From the NCBI RefSeq assembly GCF_014646275.1, contig NZ_BMND01000047.1, positions 1 to 39,471 of the forward strand: a DNA stretch of 39,471 nt. Reading direction: 5' to 3'. Shown here piece by piece: positions 32,471 through 39,471 of this stretch. The stretch comes from Streptomyces kronopolitis (GTDB taxonomy: Bacteria; Actinomycetota; Actinomycetes; Streptomycetales; Streptomycetaceae). The notes under the pieces are model-generated. The model ran no database searches. It was given only the letters and a program-made list of their open reading frames with translations, and was not told the origin of the DNA. Position numbers and translations under genes: made by a program. How positions within the stretch are numbered: the first letter of the stretch is position 1; each line of letters starts with the position of its first letter.

Positions 32471-33049
32471 CTATTTTGCGGGCATAGCGAAGGCGAGTGA
32501 CGCCGATCCGGTTCCCTCGTAGTAACTGACCGTTCCCCCCTTGCGCGGAACGTCAAGGACGATGTCCCCGGTTACAGCCTCTCCAGGGTGGTACGTCGTG
32601 TCGACACTCTGCGTACCGGTGGAGTCCATCGTGGCAACCCCCTGCACAGCCGTGCCCTTGCCCTCCCACTTCATCTTCCCGTACGGGTGGAAGCCACCAT
32701 CTTTACCGCCAGTATTGGTGACTTCGACGGTGACCACGGCATATCGCCCCTTGGGCTTTACCGCACCGATCTCCGACGCTGTCACGTACTTGACGGCCTG
32801 AAAGGTGACAGACATCGTCGTCTTTGCCCCGGACGAGATATCAACAGCGTCGTAGGAGACCGTCTTCCCCACGGAAACGACTGGAGCCTCGACGTGCTTC
32901 TGGGGCGCCTCTGTGGCCACCTCTCGCTTCGGAACTGACGAGTGCGGCGGCTCCACGGGCCCGTCTTTGGACGACGAACAGCCAGTCACAAACGCTGCGA
33001 TACCTAACGCCGCTATGACGAGCGCAGTGGCATGGCGAGATGGGCGCAC
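32471..33049 (-). CDS. cassette lipoprotein with DUF4352-like domain and TTA codon
   Basis: This 192-aa protein has a signal peptide ending FVTGC. A linker of about 40 residues is followed by an immunoglobulin-like DUF4352 domain with the typical opening GKTVSYDAVDISSG, the middle GRYAVVTVEVTNTGGKDG and the end GDIVLDVPRKGGTVSYYEG. DUF4352 domains are found on exported proteins, often immunity or telokin-like parts. Codon 15 is TTA (33005-33007), in the signal peptide. GTG at 33049 is chosen for its GGGGGA ribosome-binding site; the frame extends to 33169 without a good start. Role unknown. Confidence 0.78.
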   Translation of the reverse strand: MRPSRHATALVIAALGIAAFVTGCSSSKDGPVEPPHSSVPKREVATEAPQKHVEAPVVSVGKTVSYDAVDISSGAKTTMSVTFQAVKYVTASEIGAVKPKGRYAVVTVEVTNTGGKDGGFHPYGKMKWEGKGTAVQGVATMDSTGTQSVDTTYHPGEAVTGDIVLDVPRKGGTVSYYEGTGSASLAFAMPAK

Positions 33050-33460
33050 AACGTCCCCCAGATTCCAGCGGACCCCCTGCCCGCGAGTGAGCGCACTGTA
33101 CGGCACGCAGCGCGACGGGGCCTTGCGACCGGCTTTACTGATCCTGCCGCTCTCGATGCGCCGCGCCACCTCGGCGGCGCCAAGCAGGCACCGACCACCG
33201 GGCCCACCATTCGCTGCCGAGGAGCAGATCCAGTCAGCGCTTCAGGTACATCGTGCAGCCAGCCGGCGTCCTGACAGGCGAGCGTCTCCTCGTCGCGGTT
33301 TCGGTGTTCCGGTGCACGCCGGTTCGTCAACCGGTGCTCGTCTGTGTCCCACGGCGAGTGACGTGACCAGCAGCCGTCCGGTGAGCCAGCATCTCGGCAA
33401 GACCGGAAAGGGCCTCCGACGCAGGTCGGAGGCCCTTTCCGAGGCAAAGTCCCGGGTAGG
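33050..33460. other. cassette end without a recognisable gene
   Basis: This stretch holds only unconvincing overlapping frames and the rnpB terminator. I found no integrase fragment in any of the frames. Confidence 0.5.
33405..33440 (-). terminator. rnpB terminator hairpin
   Basis: A perfect 16-bp stem (GGAAAGGGCCTCCGAC and its complement) with the four-base loop GCAG lies 20 bases downstream of the rnpB 3' end. Confidence 0.8.
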
Positions 33461-33491
33461 GGCGGACGAGTCGGCCTGTACGCCGGGTTCT
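33461..33491. repeat. rnpB-proximal copy of the 31-bp direct repeat
   Basis: This is the 3' 31 bases of rnpB, identical to 31486-31516. It is the likely att core at which the 2-kb cassette was inserted. Confidence 0.8.
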
Positions 33492-33869
33492 GTCGCCTCC
33501 GGGCCTTGCGGGCCGGAGGGAGACGGCCATCCATCTAGGGCTGTCGTTGCCGGCAGCCTCGTGCGGTCTACCCGCGGACTCGGGCGGGCAGCCCTCGGTC
33601 GTCCGCGCAGAGGCATCAGCCGATGCCTCCTCTTGACCTTGCTCCGGGTGGGGTTTACCTAGCCCTCCGAGTCACCTCGGAGGCTGGTGGTCTCTTACAC
33701 CACCGTTTCACCCTTACCCGCGCCTCGCGGCACGGGCGGTTTGTTTTCTGTGGCACTGTCCCGCGGGTCACCCCGGGTGGGCGTTACCCACCACCCTGCC
33801 CTGTGGAGCCCGGACGTTCCTCGGGAGGATCCAGGATCCCCACGCGGCCGTCCGGCCGGCTCGTCCGCC
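33461..33869 (-). ncRNA. rnpB: RNase P RNA (M1 RNA, bacterial type A)
   Basis: The catalytic RNA of RNase P matures tRNA 5' ends. The ends pair as the perfect 10-bp P1 helix (GGCGGACGAG with CTCGTCCGCC). Read on the minus strand, the conserved elements are in order: GAGGAACGTCCGGGCTCC, CAGTGCCACAGAAAACA, GGTGAAACGGTGG, and near the 3' end AGAACCCGGCGTACAGGCC. The length of about 409 nt suits an actinomycete. The last 31 bases are duplicated at 31486-31516. The ends are set from the P1 pairing and may be off by a few bases. Confidence 0.95.
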
Positions 33870-33933
33870 GTGGCGACCATGCTACCCGCAGGCGGGGGCA
33901 CCGCGGTCCGCGGCCGGTTCCGCCGGAGAGCCC

Positions 33934-33964
33934 TTGACCTTGCCGCAGCGGCAACGTTTCTACT
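33934..33964 (+). promoter_or_regulatory. MerR-type promoter with 19-bp spacer and central palindrome
   Basis: TTGACC (33934-33939) and TCTACT (33959-33964) are 19 bases apart, as in MerR-controlled promoters. The spacer contains the perfect dyad TTGCCGC-A-GCGGCAA (33940-33954). The -10 box is 6 bases before the merR ATG. Confidence 0.75.
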
Positions 33965-33970
33965 GAGCGC

Positions 33971-34777
33971 ATGAGAATCGGGGAGATGGCGGGGCTGGTC
34001 GGCGTCAGTACCCGCGCGGTGCGCCACTACCACCACCTCGGGCTGCTGCCCGAGCCCGCCCGCCGGGCCAACGGCTACCGGGAGTACGGGCTGGCGGACG
34101 CGGTCGCGCTGGCGCGGCTGCGCCGGCTGGTGGAGCTGGGGCTCGGGCTGGAGGAGGTGCGCGACGTGCTGGCGGACGACTCCGGGCGGGAGCTGGCCGA
34201 GGTGCTGGCCGAGCTGGACGCGGACCTGGCCCGGCAAGAGGAGGGGATCCGGTCCCGGCGGGTGCGGCTGGCCGCCCTGCGGCGGCAGGCCGAGGAGCAC
34301 GGCGGGCTGCCCGCCGAGGGGCCCGTCTCGGACGAACTGGCCGCGGTCTTCGGGCGGATGGCCCGCGTCTCGGCCGCCCGTCCCGGCCCGGAGCCCGCCA
34401 TGGCGGCGCGGGAGCGGGAGGTGCTGGCGCTGCTGGAGACGACGGGGCAGGAGCCCGGGGGCCGGCGGATGGCCGAGGTGCTGGGCGAGATGATCGCGGA
34501 GCCGGGGGCGGCGGAGCGGATGTACGAGGTGTACGGGCTGTTCGAGGCGCTGGCGGAGGCCGCGCCGGACGACCCGCGGGTGGCGCGGGCCGCGCGGGCG
34601 CTGGCCGACTGTGTGCCGGACGCGGTGGCCGCGGAGCTCGGCCGCGCCGCGGAGGCGGCCGGGCCGGACGCGGCGGCGGAGCACGGTGTTCTGGCGGCGT
34701 TCCACGCGCAGTTCACGCCCGCGCAGGCCGCGGCCGTGCGCGGGGCGGTCGAGCTGATCACGGCGCGTGCGCGATGA
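33971..34777 (+). CDS. MerR-family transcriptional regulator
   Basis: This 268-aa regulator has a MerR winged helix at residues 1-70 (MRIGEMAGLVGVSTRAVRHY, HHLGLLPEPARRANGYREYG), followed by a helical dimerisation region and an all-helical C-terminal domain of about 140 residues. There are no cysteines of the metal-sensing type, so it probably responds to a drug-like or other ligand. Its own promoter has the 19-bp MerR spacing with a perfect dyad, pointing to autoregulation. The mRNA is probably leaderless. The stop overlaps the start of the next gene (ATGA). Confidence 0.9.
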   Translation: MRIGEMAGLVGVSTRAVRHYHHLGLLPEPARRANGYREYGLADAVALARLRRLVELGLGLEEVRDVLADDSGRELAEVLAELDADLARQEEGIRSRRVRLAALRRQAEEHGGLPAEGPVSDELAAVFGRMARVSAARPGPEPAMAAREREVLALLETTGQEPGGRRMAEVLGEMIAEPGAAERMYEVYGLFEALAEAAPDDPRVARAARALADCVPDAVAAELGRAAEAAGPDAAAEHGVLAAFHAQFTPAQAAAVRGAVELITARAR

Positions 34778-35424
34778 GCCGGCGCGGTGCGCTGCGGCGG
34801 CTGGCCGCCCACGAGGGACGGTGGCAGCGGAGTCTGCTGTGGTGGGTGGCGCGGCGCCGGATCGGGGTGGCGCCCGGCGAACGGGCCCTCGGCTACGCGG
34901 CGGCCCAGGCGGCGTTCGTCTACGGGCTGGCGTTCGTGTGCGTGGTGGAGACGGTGGGGCTGAGCGTGCTGCTGGCCGGCGCGCCGGTGGTCCACGGGGT
35001 GCTGCTGGTGCTCGATGTCTACACGGTGCTGATGGTGCTGGGCTTCCAGGCCGCGGCGGTCACCCGGCCGCATGTGCTGGGGGCGGGTGACCTGCGGCTG
35101 CGCGACGGCGCACGGCAGGAGCTGCGGATACCGCTCGGGCGGATCGCCTCGGTCCGCCACGACCTGCGGTTCAGCAGGGAGGGGGCCCGGGCCGGCGGCG
35201 GGGTGGCGGAGTTCGCCGTCGGCGGGCAGACCTCGGTCACCGTCGAGCTGAGCGAACCGGTCGTGCTGGAGGGGCTGTTGGGGCGCCGGACGACCGTCGG
35301 CACGGTGCGGTTCCACGCGGACGACGCCCGGGCGGCGGTACGGGCCCTGCGGGAAGCCGTGGCGGGGGACGGCTCCCCCGGGGACGCGGCGGGAGCCGGC
35401 GCGGCGGCCGTCACGCGGCCGTGA
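34774..35424 (+). CDS. membrane protein coupled to MerR regulator
   Basis: This 216-aa protein has two adjacent hydrophobic segments (about residues 45-65 and 70-90) and then a long soluble part of beta-strand character (GDLRLRDGARQELRIPLGRIASVRHDLRF), similar in pattern to PH-like domains. It overlaps the merR stop by four bases and is presumably the target or partner of that regulator. Its 3' end overlaps the convergent RNB gene by 14 bases. I do not recognise the family. Confidence 0.72.
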   Translation: MSRRGALRRLAAHEGRWQRSLLWWVARRRIGVAPGERALGYAAAQAAFVYGLAFVCVVETVGLSVLLAGAPVVHGVLLVLDVYTVLMVLGFQAAAVTRPHVLGAGDLRLRDGARQELRIPLGRIASVRHDLRFSREGARAGGGVAEFAVGGQTSVTVELSEPVVLEGLLGRRTTVGTVRFHADDARAAVRALREAVAGDGSPGDAAGAGAAAVTRP

Positions 35425-36934
35425 AGCGGACCGGGCGGTGGCCCGGATCGGCCTCGGCGAGGCGGACCGGGATACGGCGGCCGAGCGGCAGCGCGGGGCC
35501 TTCCGGGGCGGCCTCGACGGGCCCGATGACGGCCGGGTCGACGAGGTGGACGGTGCCCTGGGTGGGGTCCGCCTCCTGGATCTCGACGACCATGCCCTCG
35601 AAGACCTCCCCCACCCGGTCCCGCAGCAGCGCCGCCTCGACGAGGTCGGCGCAGGCCCGCTCCACCCGGTGGGCGCGCCGGGTGCCCAGCTCCATTTCTT
35701 CGGGCAGGCCGGCCAGCGCGCCGCGGACCCAGGAGGGCGCCTCGGTGCCGGCCGAGGCGGCCAGGCACAGTTCGGAGGTGTAGCGGTCCACGAGCCGCCG
35801 CAGCGGCGCGGTGGCGTGCGCGTACGGGGCGGCGACGGCGGCGTGCAGGACCTCGGACGCCGGGGGCGCGGTGCCGTCGAAGGCGGTGTAGCCGGCGCCG
35901 CGCAGCAGCGCGGCGCAGTCCTGGAGGAACGCGGCGTGGGCCGGGCGGCGCGGGTCGAGGGTGCGCAGCAGCGCCGCGTACGAGGTGTGGTGCGGCCAGT
36001 CGACGCCGAGCGCCCGGGCGGTCAGCCGCAGCCGGGCGACGGAGCCCTCCGGGGACGGGTGTCCCCCCTGCGCGAGCGCGGGTGCGTGCGTGGGGGAGGG
36101 CAGGGTGCGCAGGATGCCGGTGCCGGCGGACAGCATCAGCTCGGCCGCCGCCATGCCGGTGAGCAGGGAGATCTGCGCGTGCCAGCCGTGGACCGGGAGC
36201 GGGGCGCGGTAGGCGAGCCGGTAGCGGCCGTCCTCCTCGACGATGTCCTGCTCGGGGACGTTCAGGGAGATCGCGCCCCGGGCGACCTCCTGCTCCTCGC
36301 GCAGCTGTCCGATCTCGCGGAGCAGCGCGAGCGGCTCCTCGGCCGTCCCGTCGTCGAGGGATTTCTGCACGGCGGCTTGGTCCAGCCCGGCGCGGGAGCG
36401 GACCAGGGCGCGGCGCACCCGGACGCCGGCCGGGGCGCCGTCCGCGTCGAGGTCGAGCTGCCACAGGACGGCCGGGCGGTCCCGGTCGGGCAGCAGGCAG
36501 GCGGCGCCCTCGCTCAGCACGGGCGGGTACAGCGGGACCCGTTCGTCGGGGAAGTGGAGGGTCGTCACCCGGTGGTGGGCCTCGGCGTCCAGGGCGCCCC
36601 CGGGGGTCACGAAGGCGGCGATGTCGGCGAGGGCGTGGTGGACGCGGTAGCCGCCGCCGGGGCGGCGGGCGAGGAACACCGCCTGGTCGAGGTCGGGCGA
36701 GCCGGGCGGGTCGAGGGTGAAGAGCGGGAGGTCGGTGGCGTCCTCCAGGGTGTGCTCGCCCGCCACCGCGCCGTCGGCCGCCGGGATCCGCGGGGCGCGG
36801 GCGGCACTGTCCGCCTCGGCCTGCGCCGTGGGCGGGAAGTGGTCCGGGGTCTCCAGCCGTCCGCGCAGCTCGTGCAGGGCCAGTCGCAGCGGGGACTCGG
36901 CTGCGTCGGTCACATGCATGTGGAGACGGGGCAT
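35411..36934 (-). CDS. RNB-domain ribonuclease (RNase II family)
   Basis: This 507-aa protein has the RNB catalytic motif LFTLDPPGSPDLDQAVF. D75, D81 and D83 correspond to RNase II D201, D207 and D209, but the fourth acid (D210) is Q84. A typical actinomycete RNB C-terminus follows, with PYAHATAPLRRLVDRY and no recognisable cold-shock or strong S1 domain. It probably degrades single-stranded RNA in the cytoplasm. The TACGCT box 7 bases before ATG 36934 suggests leaderless transcription. An ATG at 36919 is an alternative start. Confidence 0.88.
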   Translation of the reverse strand: MPRLHMHVTDAAESPLRLALHELRGRLETPDHFPPTAQAEADSAARAPRIPAADGAVAGEHTLEDATDLPLFTLDPPGSPDLDQAVFLARRPGGGYRVHHALADIAAFVTPGGALDAEAHHRVTTLHFPDERVPLYPPVLSEGAACLLPDRDRPAVLWQLDLDADGAPAGVRVRRALVRSRAGLDQAAVQKSLDDGTAEEPLALLREIGQLREEQEVARGAISLNVPEQDIVEEDGRYRLAYRAPLPVHGWHAQISLLTGMAAAELMLSAGTGILRTLPSPTHAPALAQGGHPSPEGSVARLRLTARALGVDWPHHTSYAALLRTLDPRRPAHAAFLQDCAALLRGAGYTAFDGTAPPASEVLHAAVAAPYAHATAPLRRLVDRYTSELCLAASAGTEAPSWVRGALAGLPEEMELGTRRAHRVERACADLVEAALLRDRVGEVFEGMVVEIQEADPTQGTVHLVDPAVIGPVEAAPEGPALPLGRRIPVRLAEADPGHRPVRFTAA

Positions 36935-36941
36935 GGAACCG

Positions 36942-36947
36942 AGCGTA
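36942..36947 (-). promoter_or_regulatory. -10 box for leaderless RNB gene
   Basis: TACGCT ends 7 bases before the ATG at 36934 on the minus strand. Confidence 0.55.
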
Positions 36948-37086
36948 TGGCGGGCGGCCGCTCCCGGCGCGGCGTGCGGTGGCACCCGGTGCCCGGCGGG
37001 CGCGCGGGTTCCCGGCCGGCCCGCCGCAGGCCATACGCTTTCCCGGGGCCGCGTCCCCGCCCGTACCGCCGTGAAGGAGAGACACC

Positions 37087-37884
37087 GTGCTCGTGCTGTT
37101 GCCGCCGTCCGAAGGGAAGGCCGCGGGAGGCAAGGGGGCGCCGCTGGACACCGGGGCACTGTCGCTGCCGGGGCTGACCGCGGCGCGCGAGGAGGTGCTC
37201 GCGGAGCTCGTCGAGCTGTGCGCCGCGGACGAGACCAAGGCGCGCGAGGTGCTCGGGCTCAGCGAGGGCCTCAAGGGCGAGGTCGCCAAGAACGCCGGGC
37301 TGCGGACGGCGGGGGCCCGGCCGGCCGGGGAGATCTACACCGGGGTGCTCTACGACGCGCTCGGCCTGGCGTCGCTGGACGCGGCGGCGCGGCGGCGGGC
37401 CCGGCGCTCGCTGCTGGTGTTCTCGGGGCTGTGGGGCGCCGTCGGGATCGGCGACCGGATTCCGTCCTACCGCTGCTCGATGGGGGTGAAGCTGCCGGGG
37501 CTGGGCGCGCTGGGCGCGTACTGGCGGGCGCCGATGGCCGAGGTGCTGCCCGCGGCGGCCGGGGACGGGCTGGTGCTCGATCTGCGGTCGGCGGCGTACG
37601 CGACGGCGTGGAAGCCCAAGGGCGAGGTGGCCGGGCGGACCGCGACGGTGCGGGTGCTGCAGTCCAGGACCGTGGCCGGGGTGGAGAAGCGGACGGTTGT
37701 CAGCCACTTCAACAAGGCGACCAAGGGGCGGCTGGTGCGGGACCTGCTGACCTCGGGGCGCGCGCCGGACGGCCCGGCGGAGCTGGTGGAGGCGCTGCGG
37801 GAGCTGGGCTACGCGGTGGAGGCGCAGGCTCCGGAGAAGCGCGGGAAGGCCTGGGCCGTGGATGTGATCGTGACGGAGCTGTAG
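37087..37884 (+). CDS. yaaA: YaaA/DUF328 peroxide-stress protein
   Basis: This 265-aa protein has the family marks LLPPSEGK at the start, YTGVLYDALGL, SGLWGAVGIGDRIPSYRCSMG, and SHFNKATKGRLVR. In E. coli YaaA lowers free intracellular iron under peroxide stress and binds DNA. The start is GTG at 37087 with AAGGAGAG upstream. It lies divergent from the RNB ribonuclease and upstream of the aldolase gene on the same strand. Confidence 0.92.
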   Translation: MLVLLPPSEGKAAGGKGAPLDTGALSLPGLTAAREEVLAELVELCAADETKAREVLGLSEGLKGEVAKNAGLRTAGARPAGEIYTGVLYDALGLASLDAAARRRARRSLLVFSGLWGAVGIGDRIPSYRCSMGVKLPGLGALGAYWRAPMAEVLPAAAGDGLVLDLRSAAYATAWKPKGEVAGRTATVRVLQSRTVAGVEKRTVVSHFNKATKGRLVRDLLTSGRAPDGPAELVEALRELGYAVEAQAPEKRGKAWAVDVIVTEL

Positions 37885-37926
37885 GGGCGGCGAAAAAGGG
37901 GGGAGCCGGGCCGGAGACCCCGCTCG

Positions 37927-37952
37927 GTTGCAACATGCGCAACGCTCGTTGC
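37927..37952. promoter_or_regulatory. GTTGC/GCAAC half-site cluster upstream of the aldolase gene
   Basis: GTTGC (37927), GCAAC (37939) and GTTGC (37948) alternate. The last two form a CGCAAC-GCTC-GTTGCG dyad. The spacing resembles that of IclR-type operators but no regulator is adjacent. Confidence 0.4.
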
Positions 37953-37975
37953 GGAGAGTGGATGGCCCGCGCACC

Positions 37976-38629
37976 ATGGGCGTCGTGACCAGCGACGCCC
38001 CCTCCCCCGCTCCCCCGTCGGTGCTCGGGCTCGCGCCCGTCCTCCCGGTCGTGGTGCTCCATGACGTGGCGGACGCCGTGCCGCTCGCCCGGGCGCTCGT
38101 CGCGGGCGGGCTGCCCGCGATCGAGGTGGTGCTGCGGACGCCCGCCGCGCTGGACGCGCTGCGCGCCATCGCCGACGAGGTCCCCGAGGCGGTGCCGGGC
38201 GCCGGCACCGTGCTGTCCCCGGAGCAGGTCGAAGCGGCCCGCGCGGCCGGCGCCCGCTTCCTGGTGAGCCCCGGGTTCTCGCCCCGGCTGCTGGGGGCGA
38301 TGCGGGACTCGGGGGTGCCGTTCCTGCCGGGCGTCTCGACGGCCTCGGAGGTGGTGACCCTGCTGGAGGAGGGCGTCACCGAGATGAAGTTCTTCCCGGC
38401 CGAGGCGGCGGGCGGCACCGCCTATCTGGCCTCACTGGCCGCGCCGCTGCCGCAGGCCCGCTTCTGCCCGACCGGCGGCATCGGCCCGGCGTCGGCGCCG
38501 GACTACCTGGCGCTGCCCAACGTCGGCTGCGTCGGCGGCTCCTGGATGCTGCCGGCCGAGGCGAGGGCCGCCAAGGACTGGGACCGGGTGCGCCGACTCG
38601 CCTGCCGGGCCGCGGCGTTGGCGGCCTGA
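37976..38629 (+). CDS. eda: bifunctional KDPG/KHG aldolase
   Basis: This 217-aa class I aldolase has the catalytic Glu50 in AIEVVLRTP and the Schiff-base Lys138 in EMKFFPAEAAGG, with the ending PTGGIG. It splits 2-keto-3-deoxy-6-phosphogluconate into pyruvate and glyceraldehyde-3-phosphate. ATG at 37976 is used; GTG at 37985 is an alternative and neither has a strong ribosome-binding site. A GTTGC half-site cluster lies just upstream. It is not next to other sugar-acid genes in this window, and the DapA-type lyase 30 kb away is separate. Confidence 0.9.
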   Translation: MGVVTSDAPSPAPPSVLGLAPVLPVVVLHDVADAVPLARALVAGGLPAIEVVLRTPAALDALRAIADEVPEAVPGAGTVLSPEQVEAARAAGARFLVSPGFSPRLLGAMRDSGVPFLPGVSTASEVVTLLEEGVTEMKFFPAEAAGGTAYLASLAAPLPQARFCPTGGIGPASAPDYLALPNVGCVGGSWMLPAEARAAKDWDRVRRLACRAAALAA

Positions 38630-38668
38630 ACCGGCGCCCGCACGACACCGGCGCCCGCACGACGCGTC

Positions 38669-38714
38669 GCGAAGGGCCCGGCACCTCGGTCGTGAGAGGT
38701 GCCGGGCCCTTCGC
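38669..38714. terminator. bidirectional hairpin terminator
   Basis: A perfect 19-bp stem (GCGAAGGGCCCGGCACCTC and its complement) with an 8-base loop lies between the convergent eda and RNase H/phosphatase genes. Confidence 0.85.
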
Positions 38715-38753
38715 CTGGTCCGTCTGCCCGGGGGGGGCTCCCGGAGGCGCCGG

Positions 38754-39471
38754 CTACCGCAGGTGCGCCGTCTCGTTCAGCAGCCGCACCGAGGCGTTGC
38801 CGTCGGAGTAGTAGGCGACGGCGGACAGCGACGCGGCGGACAGCTCCATCCGGAACAGCGCCTCCGGCGGGGCGCCCAGCGCCAGCCGGACCAGCGTCTT
38901 GACCGGCGTGACATGCGTGACCAGCAGCACCGTGCGGCCCGCGTACCGGGCCAGCAGCTTGTCCCGGGCGACGGCGACCCGGCGGGCGACCGCGGCGAAG
39001 GACTCGCCGCCGCCGGTGGGCTCGGCCTTCGCGGAGGCGAGCCAGGCGTCGAGGTCCTCGGGGTGGCGCTCGCGCACCTCGGCGAAGGTCAGCCCCTCCC
39101 ACGCCCCGAAGTCCGTCTCCCGCAGGCCCTCTTCGATCCGGACCTCCAGACCGAGCCGGGCCGCGACCGCCTCGGCGGTCTCCCGGCAGCGCCGCAGCGG
39201 GGAGCTGACGACGGCCTCGATCGTGCCGCGGGCGGCGAGCGCGGCAGCGGTCGCCTCGGCCTGGCGGCGTCCGGCGGCGGAGAGTTCGGGGTCGGTGCCG
39301 CCGCTGCCGGAGAAGCGCTTCTCCGGGGTGAGGGCGGTCTCGCCGTGCCGCAGCAGGACGAAGGTGGCGGGCGGGCCGAGGTCGGGGCCCCAGCCGGCCG
39401 AGGGTGCCTCCGGCGCCTCGTCGGCGGCCTCCGCGGCGGCGTCGCCGGCCTGGGCCGCGGCGCTCCGGGCG
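38754..39471 (-). CDS. bifunctional RNase H/acid phosphatase, phosphatase part only (N-terminus off the window)
   Basis: The visible 239 residues start in an Ala-rich linker and contain the histidine-phosphatase domain with FVLLRHGETALTPEKRFSGSGG, SSPLRRCRETA, TDFGAWEGLTFAEV, and VTHVTPVKTLV. The LxRHGExxLT...SG signature together with the linker is that of actinomycete proteins that fuse an N-terminal RNase H domain to a CobC-like phosphatase (Rv2228c type). The RNase H half would lie beyond the right edge. It ends with TAG at 38754 and is convergent with eda. Confidence 0.85.
   Translation of the reverse strand, partial: ARSAAAQAGDAAAEAADEAPEAPSAGWGPDLGPPATFVLLRHGETALTPEKRFSGSGGTDPELSAAGRRQAEATAAALAARGTIEAVVSSPLRRCRETAEAVAARLGLEVRIEEGLRETDFGAWEGLTFAEVRERHPEDLDAWLASAKAEPTGGGESFAAVARRVAVARDKLLARYAGRTVLLVTHVTPVKTLVRLALGAPPEALFRMELSAASLSAVAYYSDGNASVRLLNETAHLR

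Larger units (their letters stand above)
31486..33491. mobile_element. putative integrated element or CIME-like remnant at the rnpB 3' end
   Basis: A 2-kb region is bounded by the 31-bp direct repeats. It is visibly lower in GC than its neighbours (for example 35 of 60 bases in 31621-31680), and its two lipoprotein genes both contain TTA codons. No integrase, excisionase or transfer gene is seen inside it. It may be mobilised in trans or be a decayed island. It is placed exactly as expected for site-specific insertion at the 3' end of an RNA gene. Confidence 0.6.

Noticed and set aside
33013..33662. Protein-coding frames across 33.0-33.7 kb
   Set aside because: They run through rnpB and its terminator, and show no domain or credible ribosome-binding site.
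37976..38629. KDPG aldolase as part of the lyase/ABC regulon at 3-8 kb
   Set aside because: It lies 30 kb away and its upstream half-sites differ from the GACATAGGACAT operator.
1..39471. CRISPR arrays, tRNA genes and intact insertion sequences
   Set aside because: I saw no spaced short-repeat series, no tRNA-like ends and no transposase signature; a dedicated search could still find small items.

Overview
The window is chromosomal DNA of a Streptomyces or close relative. GC is very high with strong third-position GC. GTG starts are frequent and 4-base GTGA/ATGA gene overlaps occur. Actinomycete hallmarks are present: a BTAD regulator, an efeOBU cassette, an MtMetAP1c-like methionine aminopeptidase, DUF4429 and DUF6243 proteins, a bifunctional RNase H/phosphatase, and a sugar ABC operon with no ATPase gene of its own.

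Layout. 1-2.8 kb: the 5' part of a BTAD regulator, an M50 membrane protease, a small membrane protein and npdG. 2.9-8.2 kb: a binding-protein/two-permease ABC operon, a GntR/FCD regulator and a divergent DapA-family lyase. The operon and lyase promoters carry the same operator just after the -10 box, so they look like one sugar or sugar-acid regulon. 8.3-11.6 kb: a hypothetical gene, an MFS exporter, a small conserved protein and map. 11.7-18.1 kb: an iron block with heme oxygenase (iron box), a PhzF-like gene, efeO-efeB-efeU (iron boxes) and a lipoprotein. 18.2-22.2 kb: a degenerate Prim-Pol-like protein, a TetR gene facing a 58-aa DUF6243 gene across an operator array, an Rsm22-type methyltransferase and a serine hydrolase. 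22.2-30.5 kb: a Bcr/CflA exporter, a DUF4429-SHOCT protein, an SDR, a secreted trypsin-like peptidase, an S53 peptidase, a DHA2 exporter and a hypothetical gene.

30.5-33.9 kb is the most unusual part. It holds a decayed ATPase fragment and a resolvase-like gene. Next comes a 2-kb lower-GC cassette bounded by two identical 31-bp repeats, one of which is the 3' end of rnpB (RNase P RNA, minus strand). The cassette holds two lipoprotein genes, each with an in-frame TTA codon near its signal peptide, and no visible integrase. It looks like an integrated element or a remnant (CIME-like) with bldA-dependent cargo.

34-39.5 kb: a MerR gene translationally coupled to a membrane protein gene, an RNB ribonuclease, yaaA, a KDPG-type aldolase and the 3' part of an RNase H/phosphatase gene. 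Many genes have a TANNNT or NANNNT box 6-7 bases before the start codon and no Shine-Dalgarno sequence, so leaderless transcription appears common. No tRNA, CRISPR array or intact insertion sequence was seen.
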